The notes beneath the pieces are model-generated. The model saw only the letters and a program-made list of their open reading frames with translations. It made no database searches and was not told the DNA's origin. 18,261 nucleotides of DNA from Candidatus Pelagibacter sp. (GTDB lineage: Bacteria > Pseudomonadota > Alphaproteobacteria > Pelagibacterales > Pelagibacteraceae): the NCBI GenBank assembly GCA_002704185.1, contig PAFP01000002.1:1-18261 (forward strand), in the 5' to 3' direction. The translations under genes were made by a program, and so were the position numbers. The first letter of the stretch is position 1; each line of letters begins with the position of its first letter. This document shows, piece after piece, positions 1 to 7,267 of this stretch.

Positions 1-1
1 A

Positions 2-103
2 AAAAATATAATTAAGTTAGATGGTAATAAAAAAAAAAATCAAATTACAAAAGAGATACTAAACATTCTTGTTAAGAAAAAAATAATTAATGATGAAAAC
101 TAA
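2..103 (+). CDS. tmk: Probable thymidylate kinase, C-terminal end (5' truncated by window edge)
   Basis: The frame is open from base 2 to a TAA at 101-103 and gives the last 33 residues of a protein. The tail is Lys- and Ile-rich and contains KLDGNKKKNQITKEI followed by a short amphipathic helix. That resembles the end of bacterial dTMP kinases, where a y-x-x-(L/I)-D-G/A motif precedes a final helix. The identification rests mostly on context: in alphaproteobacteria tmk directly precedes holB, metG and tatD. Its 3' end overlaps the holB start by 14 nt in another frame, which suggests translational coupling. No active-site motif (P-loop, DRY or LID) lies inside the window, so the name is an inference. 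Confidence 0.6.
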   Translation, partial: KNIIKLDGNKKKNQITKEILNILVKKKIINDEN

Positions 104-770
104 TAATCCCGAATATACATTTAATAAATTTAAAGAATTATATAAATGTAACAAATTACCCAATTGCATTATGATCGAAACTAATAATTTGGATGAAATC
201 TTTGAATTAACAAAAAAATTAATTTCAAACTTGTTAAATACTAAAAAAAATTATGAGTCTAAATTAACTTTTATAAATAATTCTTACGACTTATTCGTAT
301 TAGATGAAAATATAAATATTTCAATTGATGATATAAGACGATTAAAAAAATTTTCAAATTATATGAGTTTAAATAAAGATAAATTTGTTATAATAAATAA
401 TGCTGATTTATTAAATGATTATTCATCAAATGCTTTATTAAAAACACTAGAGGAGAGTGTTAATTGCTATTTTTTCCTTATTGCTGATATAAATAATTCA
501 GTTTTAGATACTATTAAATCTAGGTGCTGTGTATTTAAATTTTGTAATTATATTAAGATTGAAAAAGAATTTGAGGATATAGAAATTTTAATTGAAAAAT
601 TTAATAAAAGTAAAAATTTAAAAAATTTTAATAATATTAAATATTTTTTAATTAAACACTTTTCAAATTATTCAAGCAATAATTATTTAAAATTAAGAAC
701 AATTTTTAAAATTTTAGATAAAGCTAAAAAATATAATCAAAATTTAAAAAATATTATAGTTAATAGATGA
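90..770 (+). CDS. holB: DNA polymerase III delta' subunit, short form
   Basis: Delta' is the stator subunit of the clamp loader that opens the beta sliding clamp. The AAA+-like core is recognisable: a degenerate Walker B strand (FVIINNADLL, residues about 99-108), the family hallmark NALLKTLEE (114-122) and the SRC sensor/arginine-finger motif (144-146). At 226 residues it is far shorter than the usual 300 or more. The expected GxxGxGK P-loop near residue 25 is absent, and so is the four-cysteine zinc module between Walker A and B. The C-terminal collar domain is reduced. The start is the first of two tandem ATGs (90 or 93), inside the end of the probable tmk; no Shine-Dalgarno sequence is visible. 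The gene ends in an ATGA overlap with metG. Delta' is naturally ATPase-dead in E. coli, so loss of the P-loop is compatible with function. Confidence 0.85.
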   Translation: MMKTNNPEYTFNKFKELYKCNKLPNCIMIETNNLDEIFELTKKLISNLLNTKKNYESKLTFINNSYDLFVLDENINISIDDIRRLKKFSNYMSLNKDKFVIINNADLLNDYSSNALLKTLEESVNCYFFLIADINNSVLDTIKSRCCVFKFCNYIKIEKEFEDIEILIEKFNKSKNLKNFNNIKYFLIKHFSNYSSNNYLKLRTIFKILDKAKKYNQNLKNIIVNR

Positions 771-2260
771 AAAAAAAATTTTATATTACTACACCAATTT
801 ATTATCCATCAGGAAAACCGCATATGGGCCATGCTTATTCGAGTATACTTACAGATATTATTGCAAGATTTAAAAGGTTAGAAGGGTTTCAAGTTTTTTT
901 TTTAACTGGAACAGATGAGCATGGTTTAAAAATTCAAAAATCTGCAGAAAAAGTAAAATCAGAGACAATAAAATACTGTGATGATCTCTCTAGCATATTT
1001 AGGAAATTATCTGATCAGTTATGTTTGAGTAATACAGACTTTATAAGAACAACCGAAAATCGACATAAAAATACAGTACAGAAATTATGGGAATTATTAA
1101 GTAAAAAAGACCAGATATACTTATCTAAATATTCTGGATGGTACTCTATATCTGATGAGGCGTATTACTCTAATGACGAGATAATTGATGTTGAAGGTAG
1201 TAAAAAAGCAAAAGTAAGTGGCAGTCTTGTAGAGTGGATGGAAGAAGAAAGTTATTTTTTTAAATTGTCTTCATATGAAAATAAATTATTAGATTATTAT
1301 AATAAAAATCCTGATTTCATTCAGCCTACAAGTAGAAAAAATGAGGTCATAAGTTTTGTTAAACAAGGTTTAAAAGATTTATCAATTTCCAGAACAACTT
1401 TTGATTGGGGTATAAAAGTACCTGGGCATAAAAAGCACATTGTCTACGTTTGGCTTGATGCTTTAACGAACTACATAAGCGCTAGTAATTACTTTAAGTG
1501 CGGTCAGGATGCCCCTTGGCCTGCAGATATTCATATTATTGGAAAAGATATATTAAGATTTCATGCTGTTTATTGGCCAGCTTTTTTAATGGCAGCAAAT
1601 ATTCCTTTGCCAAAAAAAATATTTAGCCATGGCTGGATACTTTCTGGTGAAGAAAAAATGTCAAAATCAAAAGGAAATATATTAGATCCTATAGAAATAA
1701 TTGAACATTATGGAATTGACGAGTTACGATATTATTTGTCTAAAGAGGTAGTTTTTGGTGCAGATGGAAAAATTAACAATGAAAACTTAGAGATTTGTAT
1801 TAATGACCTAGCTAATAATATAGGAAATTTGTCCCAAAGAGTTTTTACACTAATAGAAAAATATTATAACAGCAAGATGCCTGAAAAATCTCAAAATTAT
1901 ACAAGAAGCTCTTTAACTATGATAAATACCAAAGACTTTCAAAAATATTTATACAACTTGGAAATTCATAATTATGTTCGAGAAATTAATAAATACTCAT
2001 CTAAAATTAATAAATACGTTAATGATAATGAACCATGGAATCGTAAAATTAATAGTGATGAAAATATTAGAAATATTCTATATACATCAATCAATTCATT
2101 AAAGAATATATTTATCCTTCTAAGCCCTATCATGCCGAAAAAATCTAACTATTTTTTAAATCTTCTTGGTTTAAAATCATATGATTTTAATACTTTAGAT
2201 AAAGACATACCCTCTGATCAAAAATTAATTAAACCAGGAATATTATTTAAAAAATATTAA
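767..2260 (+). CDS. metG: Methionine--tRNA ligase
   Basis: This class I aminoacyl-tRNA synthetase charges tRNA-Met with methionine in the cytoplasm. The Rossmann fold carries the HIGH-type motif HMGH (residues 19-22) after the typical TTPIYYPSGKP strand. The KMSKS loop is K297-S301 and precedes SKGNILDP. TGTDEHGLKI and YVWLDALTNY are further methionyl-tRNA synthetase signatures, and the anticodon-binding helical domain follows to the end. There is no cysteine-rich knuckle, so this is the zinc-free short class common in alphaproteobacteria. It also lacks the C-terminal tRNA-binding dimerisation extension; 497 residues is normal for this class. It overlaps holB by 4 nt (ATGA) and tatD by 1 nt (TAATG), so it is translated from the same polycistronic message. 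Confidence 0.97.
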   Translation: MKKKFYITTPIYYPSGKPHMGHAYSSILTDIIARFKRLEGFQVFFLTGTDEHGLKIQKSAEKVKSETIKYCDDLSSIFRKLSDQLCLSNTDFIRTTENRHKNTVQKLWELLSKKDQIYLSKYSGWYSISDEAYYSNDEIIDVEGSKKAKVSGSLVEWMEEESYFFKLSSYENKLLDYYNKNPDFIQPTSRKNEVISFVKQGLKDLSISRTTFDWGIKVPGHKKHIVYVWLDALTNYISASNYFKCGQDAPWPADIHIIGKDILRFHAVYWPAFLMAANIPLPKKIFSHGWILSGEEKMSKSKGNILDPIEIIEHYGIDELRYYLSKEVVFGADGKINNENLEICINDLANNIGNLSQRVFTLIEKYYNSKMPEKSQNYTRSSLTMINTKDFQKYLYNLEIHNYVREINKYSSKINKYVNDNEPWNRKINSDENIRNILYTSINSLKNIFILLSPIMPKKSNYFLNLLGLKSYDFNTLDKDIPSDQKLIKPGILFKKY

Positions 2261-3039
2261 TGAAACTAACAGACTCACATTGTCATTTATATTATGAGCC
2301 AATGCTTGATAATTATGAATTTATAATACAAAAGTGTAAAGAAAAAAATATTAATAGATTATTATCAATTGGAATAGATATAAGAACATCAAAAATAAAT
2401 TCAGAAATCAGCGCAAAATATAATGAAATATTTGCTACTGTTGGATTACACCCTAATAATCTTGATGAGACATTTAATGAAAAAAACTACTGTGAATTAA
2501 TTGAAAACAATAAAAAAATTATTGGTATTGGCGAGACAGGGCTTGACTACTATAGGATTAAATCCAATAAAGCTCTTCAACAGGAGAATTTCTTTAAACA
2601 TATAATTTTAGCTAACAAACAAAAATTACCATTAATTATTCATACTAGAGAAGCAGAAAAAGATACTTATGATATACTAAAAAAAAATGTTAATATACAT
2701 GAAAATAAAATTATAATTCATTGCTTCACTGGCTCTATTGATTTTGCAAAAAAAATATTAGACTTGGGAGCGATAATATCATTTAGTGGAATCATTACAT
2801 TCAAAAATAATTATAACTTAGATAATATTATAAAATATGTACCTATGAATAAAATGTTAATAGAAACCGATTCACCTTATTTAGCTCCTGAACCATTAAG
2901 AGGCAAAAAGAATACACCAATAAATTTGGATCTTATAGCAAAAAAAATTGCTACTATTAAAAATATAAATATAAGAGATGTTGCTGAAAAAACTACTGAA
3001 AACTTTAATAAAATTTTTAAAATAAAAAATGAAAAATAA
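2260..3039 (+). CDS. tatD: TatD family metal-dependent hydrolase (putative 3'-5' DNase)
   Basis: TatD proteins are TIM-barrel amidohydrolase-type metalloenzymes; characterised members have DNase activity linked to DNA repair or degradation. Metal ligands are visible: H7 and H9 in DSHCHL, E92 in GIGETGLDYY, H128 in IIHTRE, H154 in HCFTGS and D204 in ETDSPYLAPEPLRG. The length of 259 residues is standard. The ATG shares its A with the metG TAA. Position after metG matches many alphaproteobacterial genomes. Downstream, however, where a metallo-beta-lactamase-fold hydrolase gene is often found, a glycosyltransferase gene begins 11 nt before the tatD stop. The exact substrate cannot be read from the sequence. 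Confidence 0.93.
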   Translation: MKLTDSHCHLYYEPMLDNYEFIIQKCKEKNINRLLSIGIDIRTSKINSEISAKYNEIFATVGLHPNNLDETFNEKNYCELIENNKKIIGIGETGLDYYRIKSNKALQQENFFKHIILANKQKLPLIIHTREAEKDTYDILKKNVNIHENKIIIHCFTGSIDFAKKILDLGAIISFSGIITFKNNYNLDNIIKYVPMNKMLIETDSPYLAPEPLRGKKNTPINLDLIAKKIATIKNINIRDVAEKTTENFNKIFKIKNEK

Positions 3040-5128
3040 AATTGCAGTTGTATTACCATTAACTGAAAATTATTCCTTAAAATACTCAGGCGCTGTTTCT
3101 CTTTTTATAAAAGAATATACAAAAATAAGTAAATACGAATATAGAATATATGGCAATACGGACAAAAAAGATATAATTGATAAAAATTATATTAATGTTG
3201 ATATTGGAAATTCTAAACTTACTAGCTCAAATGTTAAATACTCAGAATTATTAGTTGATGAAATTTCAAAATTTAATCCGGATATCATCGAAATACACAA
3301 TAGACCTCAAATTGCAAAAATTTTAAAAGAAAAAACTAAAAAAAAAATTATCTTACATATAGCTAACGACCCATTATCTTTGAGAGGGTCATCTTTAAGT
3401 AGTGATAGAGAATATCTCTTAGAAAATATAGATAAAATTATTTTTGTAAGTTCGTATATAAAAGACCAATTCTTTAAAAATATTAATTTTAAAAATACTG
3501 ATAAAACCCAAATTGTGTATCATGGAATTAACAAAGAAAATAAATTTCCAAAAAAGAATAAAAATATAATTTTTGTAGGAAAGCTCAATACTTCAAAGGG
3601 TTACGATATTTTTGGTAAAGCTTCAATCCAAATTTTAGAAAAATTTAAAGATTGGAGTGTTGAAGTTGTAGGTGACGAACCTAGAGAAAAAATTAATTTT
3701 ACACACAAAAGATTTAAAAAATTGGGATGGCTTAATTACCAAGATACTATCAAGAGAATAAAGAAATCCGCTATATGCGTGATACCATCAAGGTGGGAAG
3801 AGCCCTTAGGTAGAGTTGCAATTGAATCTGGTGCTGCGGGTTGTGCCACTATAATTTCCAATAAAGGAGGTTTGCCAGAAACATTAAAACATAAATTAAT
3901 TTTAAATACATTAAGTGTTAAAAGTTTACACGATGCAATAAGTAAAATTATAAAAAATAAAAAGCTAAGAGACAATCTGCAAGTTAATGCTTTTAAAAAT
4001 CATATTCATGATTTAAGAAACAAATCTAAAGAGCTAGATATCATTCGAGATAAATTAATAAATAAAAAAATTAATATTAATTTTAATAATCCAATAAAAA
4101 TAATACACATTGCTGATACTCATATAAGACATAACGGTAGATTGTATTACTCAACTTCAAAAAAAATCAATAATGGCTTCTTAATGAATGGTTACAATGT
4201 GTTAACTATAAGTGATAGAGATATTCTAAGTACATCAAAAAATATTTATGATTTTGAGGGTAAAAAAAAATTATCTAGTATAGTATTATCGTCTGTTAAT
4301 AATTTTAAACCTGATCTTATTATGCTTGGACATGCTGATAATTTACCTGTTGATCCACTAGCGAAAATAAGAAAAAATTTTAGTGATATTAAAATTTCTC
4401 AATGGTTTCTTGATCCTTTAATAAAAACAGGACCTGATTATGTAAAAAACAAAAATAGAATACTTTCAAAAAAAGAAGTTATAGATGCTACATTTTTAAC
4501 TACATCGCCTGAGAAAGTATCTTTTTTGAATTCTAATTGCTTTTTTATACCTAATCCTGCTGATCCATCAATAGATACGAATTGTTTTTATGAAAAAACC
4601 AAAACATTTGATATTTTTATAGCAATTAGCCATGGTCAGCATAGAGGAACTTTAAAAAATAATCATTCTGATCCAAGAGAAAAATTTATTAATAACATTG
4701 TCTCTAAATCAAATGATATAAGTTTTAAAATTTTTGGTATGAATAATTCTCAACCTATATGGGGCGATGAATTTTTTGAAAAATTATCTAAATGTAGGTT
4801 AGCAATCAACATTAGCAGGGGTGAACCAATAAAATATTACTCTAGTGATCGAATTACATCTACTATGGCTAATGGGGTTGCAACTATTTGTGATAAAAAA
4901 TATAGTTTTCAAGATTTCTTCAAAAATAATGAATTAATTACTTACGAAAATGACAAAGATTTATTAAATAAAATAAATTTTTACAAAAAAAATGAAACAA
5001 AACTTACCATTATCGGAAAAAAGGGTAGAGAAAAATATTTTAAATTATTTAATAATAAATTAGTTACAAATTATATGGTTAAAAAATCTTTAGGAATTAA
5101 ATTAAATAAGTTAATCTGGATGAAGTAG
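3029..5128 (+). CDS. Two-domain glycosyltransferase (GT4 domain fused to a CgeB-like domain)
   Basis: The protein has 699 residues and two GT-B-type halves. The N-terminal half (about 1-345) looks like a GT4 retaining glycosyltransferase: an acceptor-side GAVSLFIKEY segment, FVGKLNTSKG (182-191) starting the donor domain, and an E-x7-E type motif, E258-E266 in EEPLGRVAIE, followed by GGLPE. The C-terminal half (about 355-690) begins a second Rossmann-like fold (IKIIHIADTH) and ends with SRGEPIKYYSSDR and TMANGVATICD, resembling the Glyco_trans_1_2/CgeB-type domain. No membrane segment or signal peptide is seen, so it is probably cytosolic and acts on nucleotide- or lipid-linked sugars for surface glycans. 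It overlaps tatD by 11 nt out of frame and the next glycosyltransferase by 1 nt. Specificity is unknown. The fusion could give a processive or bifunctional enzyme. Confidence 0.82.
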   Translation: MKNKIAVVLPLTENYSLKYSGAVSLFIKEYTKISKYEYRIYGNTDKKDIIDKNYINVDIGNSKLTSSNVKYSELLVDEISKFNPDIIEIHNRPQIAKILKEKTKKKIILHIANDPLSLRGSSLSSDREYLLENIDKIIFVSSYIKDQFFKNINFKNTDKTQIVYHGINKENKFPKKNKNIIFVGKLNTSKGYDIFGKASIQILEKFKDWSVEVVGDEPREKINFTHKRFKKLGWLNYQDTIKRIKKSAICVIPSRWEEPLGRVAIESGAAGCATIISNKGGLPETLKHKLILNTLSVKSLHDAISKIIKNKKLRDNLQVNAFKNHIHDLRNKSKELDIIRDKLINKKININFNNPIKIIHIADTHIRHNGRLYYSTSKKINNGFLMNGYNVLTISDRDILSTSKNIYDFEGKKKLSSIVLSSVNNFKPDLIMLGHADNLPVDPLAKIRKNFSDIKISQWFLDPLIKTGPDYVKNKNRILSKKEVIDATFLTTSPEKVSFLNSNCFFIPNPADPSIDTNCFYEKTKTFDIFIAISHGQHRGTLKNNHSDPREKFINNIVSKSNDISFKIFGMNNSQPIWGDEFFEKLSKCRLAINISRGEPIKYYSSDRITSTMANGVATICDKKYSFQDFFKNNELITYENDKDLLNKINFYKKNETKLTIIGKKGREKYFKLFNNKLVTNYMVKKSLGIKLNKLIWMK

Positions 5129-6003
5129 TGAGGTTTTCAATTATAATACCTACTTTTGAAAATTTCAATTATTTAAGAATTACTATCAATAGCGTGATCA
5201 AAAATTCTAAATACGATCATGAGATACTTGTGCATGTCAATTCAGGAAATGACGAAACAATAGATTTTTTAAAAAAAAAAAATATTAAATTTTCGTATTC
5301 TGAGTATAATTTAGGTTTGTGTACTTCTACAAATATTGCATCAAAAAAAGCAACTACCGATTATATATTATATTCTCATGATGATATGTATTTTTGTCCT
5401 GGATGGGATATAACTTTAAAAAATGAAATATTAAATTTGAATCATAATCTGTATTACCTATCGTCATCTATGATAGAACAAAATTCAGGTCACATACAAT
5501 TTGACTGTGGTGATAGTTTTCATAATTTTAATGAAGACAAATTGCTAAAAAATTATAAATCTTTAAAATACTTTGATTATCAAGGGTCACATTGGGCACC
5601 ACACTTAATTCATAAAAAAATTTGGAATGATATTGGAGGATTTAGCGAAGAGTTTAATCCTGGAATAGGATCAGACCCGGATTTGAATATGAAATTGTGG
5701 AAAAGAGGAGTTAGAATATTTAAAGGTCTATCTAATTTTAAAGTATACCATTTTGGTTCAATTTCTTTAAGAAAAAAATCAAATTTAAAAATTAATAAAG
5801 GAAATAAAACTTTTTTAAAAAAATGGGGTATTACACCTGTTTTTTTTACTAAATACTATTTAAGAGGTGGAAAATTCATAAATAATAAAATTAAATCTAT
5901 TCCATTTGATGGACCATTAAAAAAACCAGAAAAGAGCTTATCTTTTTTAATTGAGAAGATTATTTGTAAATTAAAATATTTAAAATTAATGATATTTAAA
6001 TAA
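5128..6003 (+). CDS. Family 2 glycosyltransferase
   Basis: This is a GT-A fold inverting transferase that moves a sugar from a nucleotide donor. It starts with the classic FSIIIPTFENFNYL strand, then NLGLCTSTN. The metal/UDP-binding acidic motif is HDDMYF (D85-D86), and GGFSEEFNP with GSDPDLNMKLWKRG (about 170-194) supplies the likely acceptor-side and catalytic-base region. The length of 291 residues is typical for a single-domain enzyme. The start is GTG at 5128, sharing a base with the TAG of the upstream gene (TAGTG). No in-frame ATG nearby would preserve the first strand. Together with the upstream two-domain enzyme it probably contributes to cell-surface polysaccharide or lipooligosaccharide synthesis; the substrate is not readable. 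Confidence 0.85.
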   Translation: MRFSIIIPTFENFNYLRITINSVIKNSKYDHEILVHVNSGNDETIDFLKKKNIKFSYSEYNLGLCTSTNIASKKATTDYILYSHDDMYFCPGWDITLKNEILNLNHNLYYLSSSMIEQNSGHIQFDCGDSFHNFNEDKLLKNYKSLKYFDYQGSHWAPHLIHKKIWNDIGGFSEEFNPGIGSDPDLNMKLWKRGVRIFKGLSNFKVYHFGSISLRKKSNLKINKGNKTFLKKWGITPVFFTKYYLRGGKFINNKIKSIPFDGPLKKPEKSLSFLIEKIICKLKYLKLMIFK

Positions 6004-6042
6004 CTTTCATCATAAACCTTTTTTTCTAATCATAATTTTTAA

Positions 6043-6996
6043 TTATATTTTTACTTTATTAAGTGCATTATTTTTAAATATATTAGCTTCTTTAATATAT
6101 CTTCTAACCATTTGTGTTGTTTTATGTCCTGTCATAGCCATTATGCTTCTTTCATCCGCTCCCGATTCAGCAGCTACGGTAGCAAAACCAGACCTTAAAC
6201 TATGACCAGCAAAGTTTGTATTTTCAATTCCTGCTAATTTTAGATATTCCTTTATTAATAAAACTACAGATTGGTCTGTTAATCTTTTATTTGTTAATGA
6301 TAAACCTTTAGAAAATCTTGTAAAAATAGGTCCAGACTTAATTTTGGAAACTTCTAGCCATTTTCTTAGATTTGAAACAGGACAATAAACTTCATTAATG
6401 AAGAGGGGGAGTCCTTTAATCATTCCCTCACCAAATTGATCAGTTTTTGACCTTTTAATATTAATTTTTAGACCTTCTGGTACAAATTCTAAATCTTCAT
6501 AATCAATAGAAATGAGTTCTGTTCTTCTAAATCCACCTCCAAAGCCAATTAGGATTATCGATTTGTCCCTGAGCTTTTTAATTTCATCAATTTTTTGATC
6601 ATTTATTATATTAATAATTGATTTTAAATGTTTAATTAATATTGGTTTTTTACCTTTCTGAATGCTTCCTTTTACCCTTCTTATTCCCATTAAATTTTCG
6701 ACTATAACTGGATTTTTTGTATCTAGATAATGACCTTTTAATTTATGAACCATGCTTATTGATACTAATCTACGTCTTAATGTGCTTATTTTTGAGTTTT
6801 TAGAAAGATAGGTGATGTATAATGAAACTATTTTCGGTTCCGTTGGTAATGCATTTAGTCCATGTTTTGCGCAAAAAATTCCAAAGTCCTTAAAATCGGA
6901 TTTATATGCCCTTAAAGTATTATTTGCCTTAGAACTTCTGAGATTATTTAAAGTTTCCTCATGAAGTAATTTTAAGTCTGTTGTCAGTTTATTCAT
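6043..6996 (-). CDS. Stand-alone tyrosine recombinase / integrase
   Basis: This is a 317-residue phage-type integrase-family enzyme that catalyses site-specific strand exchange. The N-terminal SAM-like core-binding domain (about 8-110) contains NTLRAYKSDFKDF and STLRRRLVSI. The catalytic domain shows the full set: R157 in GFRRTEL, K184 in RSKTDQ, H265 and R268 in GHSLRSG, H291 in TGH and the nucleophile Y300 in VRRYIKEA. It resembles stand-alone integrases found on proteobacterial chromosomes and plasmids rather than XerC/XerD, which are usually shorter and sit in other contexts. No excisionase, phage or transposase gene and no adjacent tRNA accompany it. The gene is convergent with the glycosyltransferase cassette (39-bp gap) and has its own strong promoter. 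All catalytic residues are intact, so it may be active. Confidence 0.93.
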   Translation of the reverse strand: MNKLTTDLKLLHEETLNNLRSSKANNTLRAYKSDFKDFGIFCAKHGLNALPTEPKIVSLYITYLSKNSKISTLRRRLVSISMVHKLKGHYLDTKNPVIVENLMGIRRVKGSIQKGKKPILIKHLKSIINIINDQKIDEIKKLRDKSIILIGFGGGFRRTELISIDYEDLEFVPEGLKINIKRSKTDQFGEGMIKGLPLFINEVYCPVSNLRKWLEVSKIKSGPIFTRFSKGLSLTNKRLTDQSVVLLIKEYLKLAGIENTNFAGHSLRSGFATVAAESGADERSIMAMTGHKTTQMVRRYIKEANIFKNNALNKVKI

Positions 6997-6998
6997 AA

Positions 6999-7033
6999 AT
7001 TACTATTGATAACAATTAATTATCATTAGTAAT
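6999..7033. repeat. 14-bp-arm inverted repeat at recombinase 5' end (putative core/operator site)
   Basis: The arms are ATTACTATTGATAA (6999-7012) and TTATCATTAGTAAT (7020-7033), pairing at 13 of 14 positions around the 7-nt centre CAATTAA. The site lies 2 bp upstream of the recombinase start codon and overlaps the -10 box of its promoter. Two inverted arms around a 6-8 bp centre is the general design of tyrosine recombinase core sites, for example dif. Its placement would also suit an operator. The predicted transcription start (about 7022) falls inside the right arm, so the full repeat would not be in the RNA and is better read as a DNA site. Confidence 0.6.
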
Positions 7034-7057
7034 ACACTGTAGAAATATTTATGTCAA
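7029..7057 (-). promoter_or_regulatory. Predicted sigma70-type promoter of the recombinase gene
   Basis: On the minus strand a perfect -35 TTGACA (7057-7052) is followed by a 17-nt spacer and a -10 TATTAC (7034-7029, 4 of 6 consensus). The predicted start is near 7022, giving a leader of about 26 nt before the ATG at 6996. The -10 box overlaps the outer part of the inverted repeat at 6999-7033, so a protein bound there would block this promoter. No Shine-Dalgarno sequence is visible in the leader. Confidence 0.55.
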
Positions 7058-7218
7058 ATTATAATAAACAAATATTTTTAATAAATTACAAAATAATTAA
7101 ATAATAATAATATATAATAAATTCAATACTTTATTTGTATATATTAAAGTATAGTTTAAAATATAGTTAACATTAACTTACATAGACAAAAAATTTAAAA
7201 TCAATTAAGTTACTATTT
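7034..7218. other. AT-rich intergenic region between the recombinase gene and the hairpin
   Basis: The whole gap between the recombinase and DUF502 genes (6997-7267, 271 bp) is the largest non-coding stretch in the window. This inner part is almost pure A+T. It contains an AAT/ATA microsatellite-like run around 7097-7120, an 8-bp inverted repeat (ATACTTTA 7126-7133, TAAAGTAT 7145-7152) and a small palindrome, AGTTAA-CA-TTAACT (7165-7178). I see no convincing ORF longer than the 24-codon candidate on the minus strand, and no tRNA. Confidence 0.5.
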
Positions 7219-7247
7219 CTTTTCCAGGAATGCCAAGATTTAGCCAT
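7173..7247 (-). CDS. Possible 24-codon small ORF with a ribosome-binding site inside the hairpin
   Basis: On the minus strand an ATG at 7247 is preceded by AGGAG (7260-7256) with an 8-nt spacer, good Shine-Dalgarno geometry in a window where most genes have none. The reading frame runs to a TAA at 7175-7173 and begins MAKSWHSWKRNSN, ending in a hydrophobic LIDFKFFVYVS. Codons 7-10 form the right arm of the 11-bp hairpin, whose left arm contains the ribosome-binding site. The start lies 20 nt behind the DUF502 stop codon. I do not recognise the peptide. It may be a short regulatory ORF, a remnant of a longer gene, or chance. Confidence 0.22.
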   Translation of the reverse strand: MAKSWHSWKRNSNLIDFKFFVYVS

Positions 7248-7267
7248 CTCTGTTTCTCCTGGAAAAG
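7219..7267. repeat. Perfect 11-bp inverted repeat (hairpin) immediately after the DUF502 stop codon
   Basis: CTTTTCCAGGA (7219-7229) and TCCTGGAAAAG (7257-7267) are exact reverse complements separated by 27 nt. The structure starts on the base next to the DUF502 stop codon (7270-7268, minus strand). It is much richer in G+C than its surroundings. Neither strand has a T-run after the stem, so it does not look like an ordinary intrinsic terminator. A lower-stability inner stem (AGAT/ATCT) is possible in the loop. On the minus strand the stem would pair most of an AGGAG ribosome-binding site belonging to a possible small ORF. Confidence 0.7.

Noticed and set aside
6026..7029. Inverted partial match ATTATGATTAG (complement of 6026-6036) versus ATTATCATTAG (7019-7029) flanking the recombinase gene.
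   Set aside because: Ten of eleven matching bases in very AT-rich sequence is likely by chance when two intergenic stretches are compared.
7126..7152. Eight-bp AT-only-like inverted repeat in the intergenic region.
   Set aside because: Low stability and expected by chance in this composition; no ORF, promoter or terminator geometry goes with it.
7219..7267. The 11-bp hairpin as an intrinsic terminator of DUF502.
   Set aside because: Neither strand has a T-run after the stem and the 27-nt loop is long; another role is more likely.
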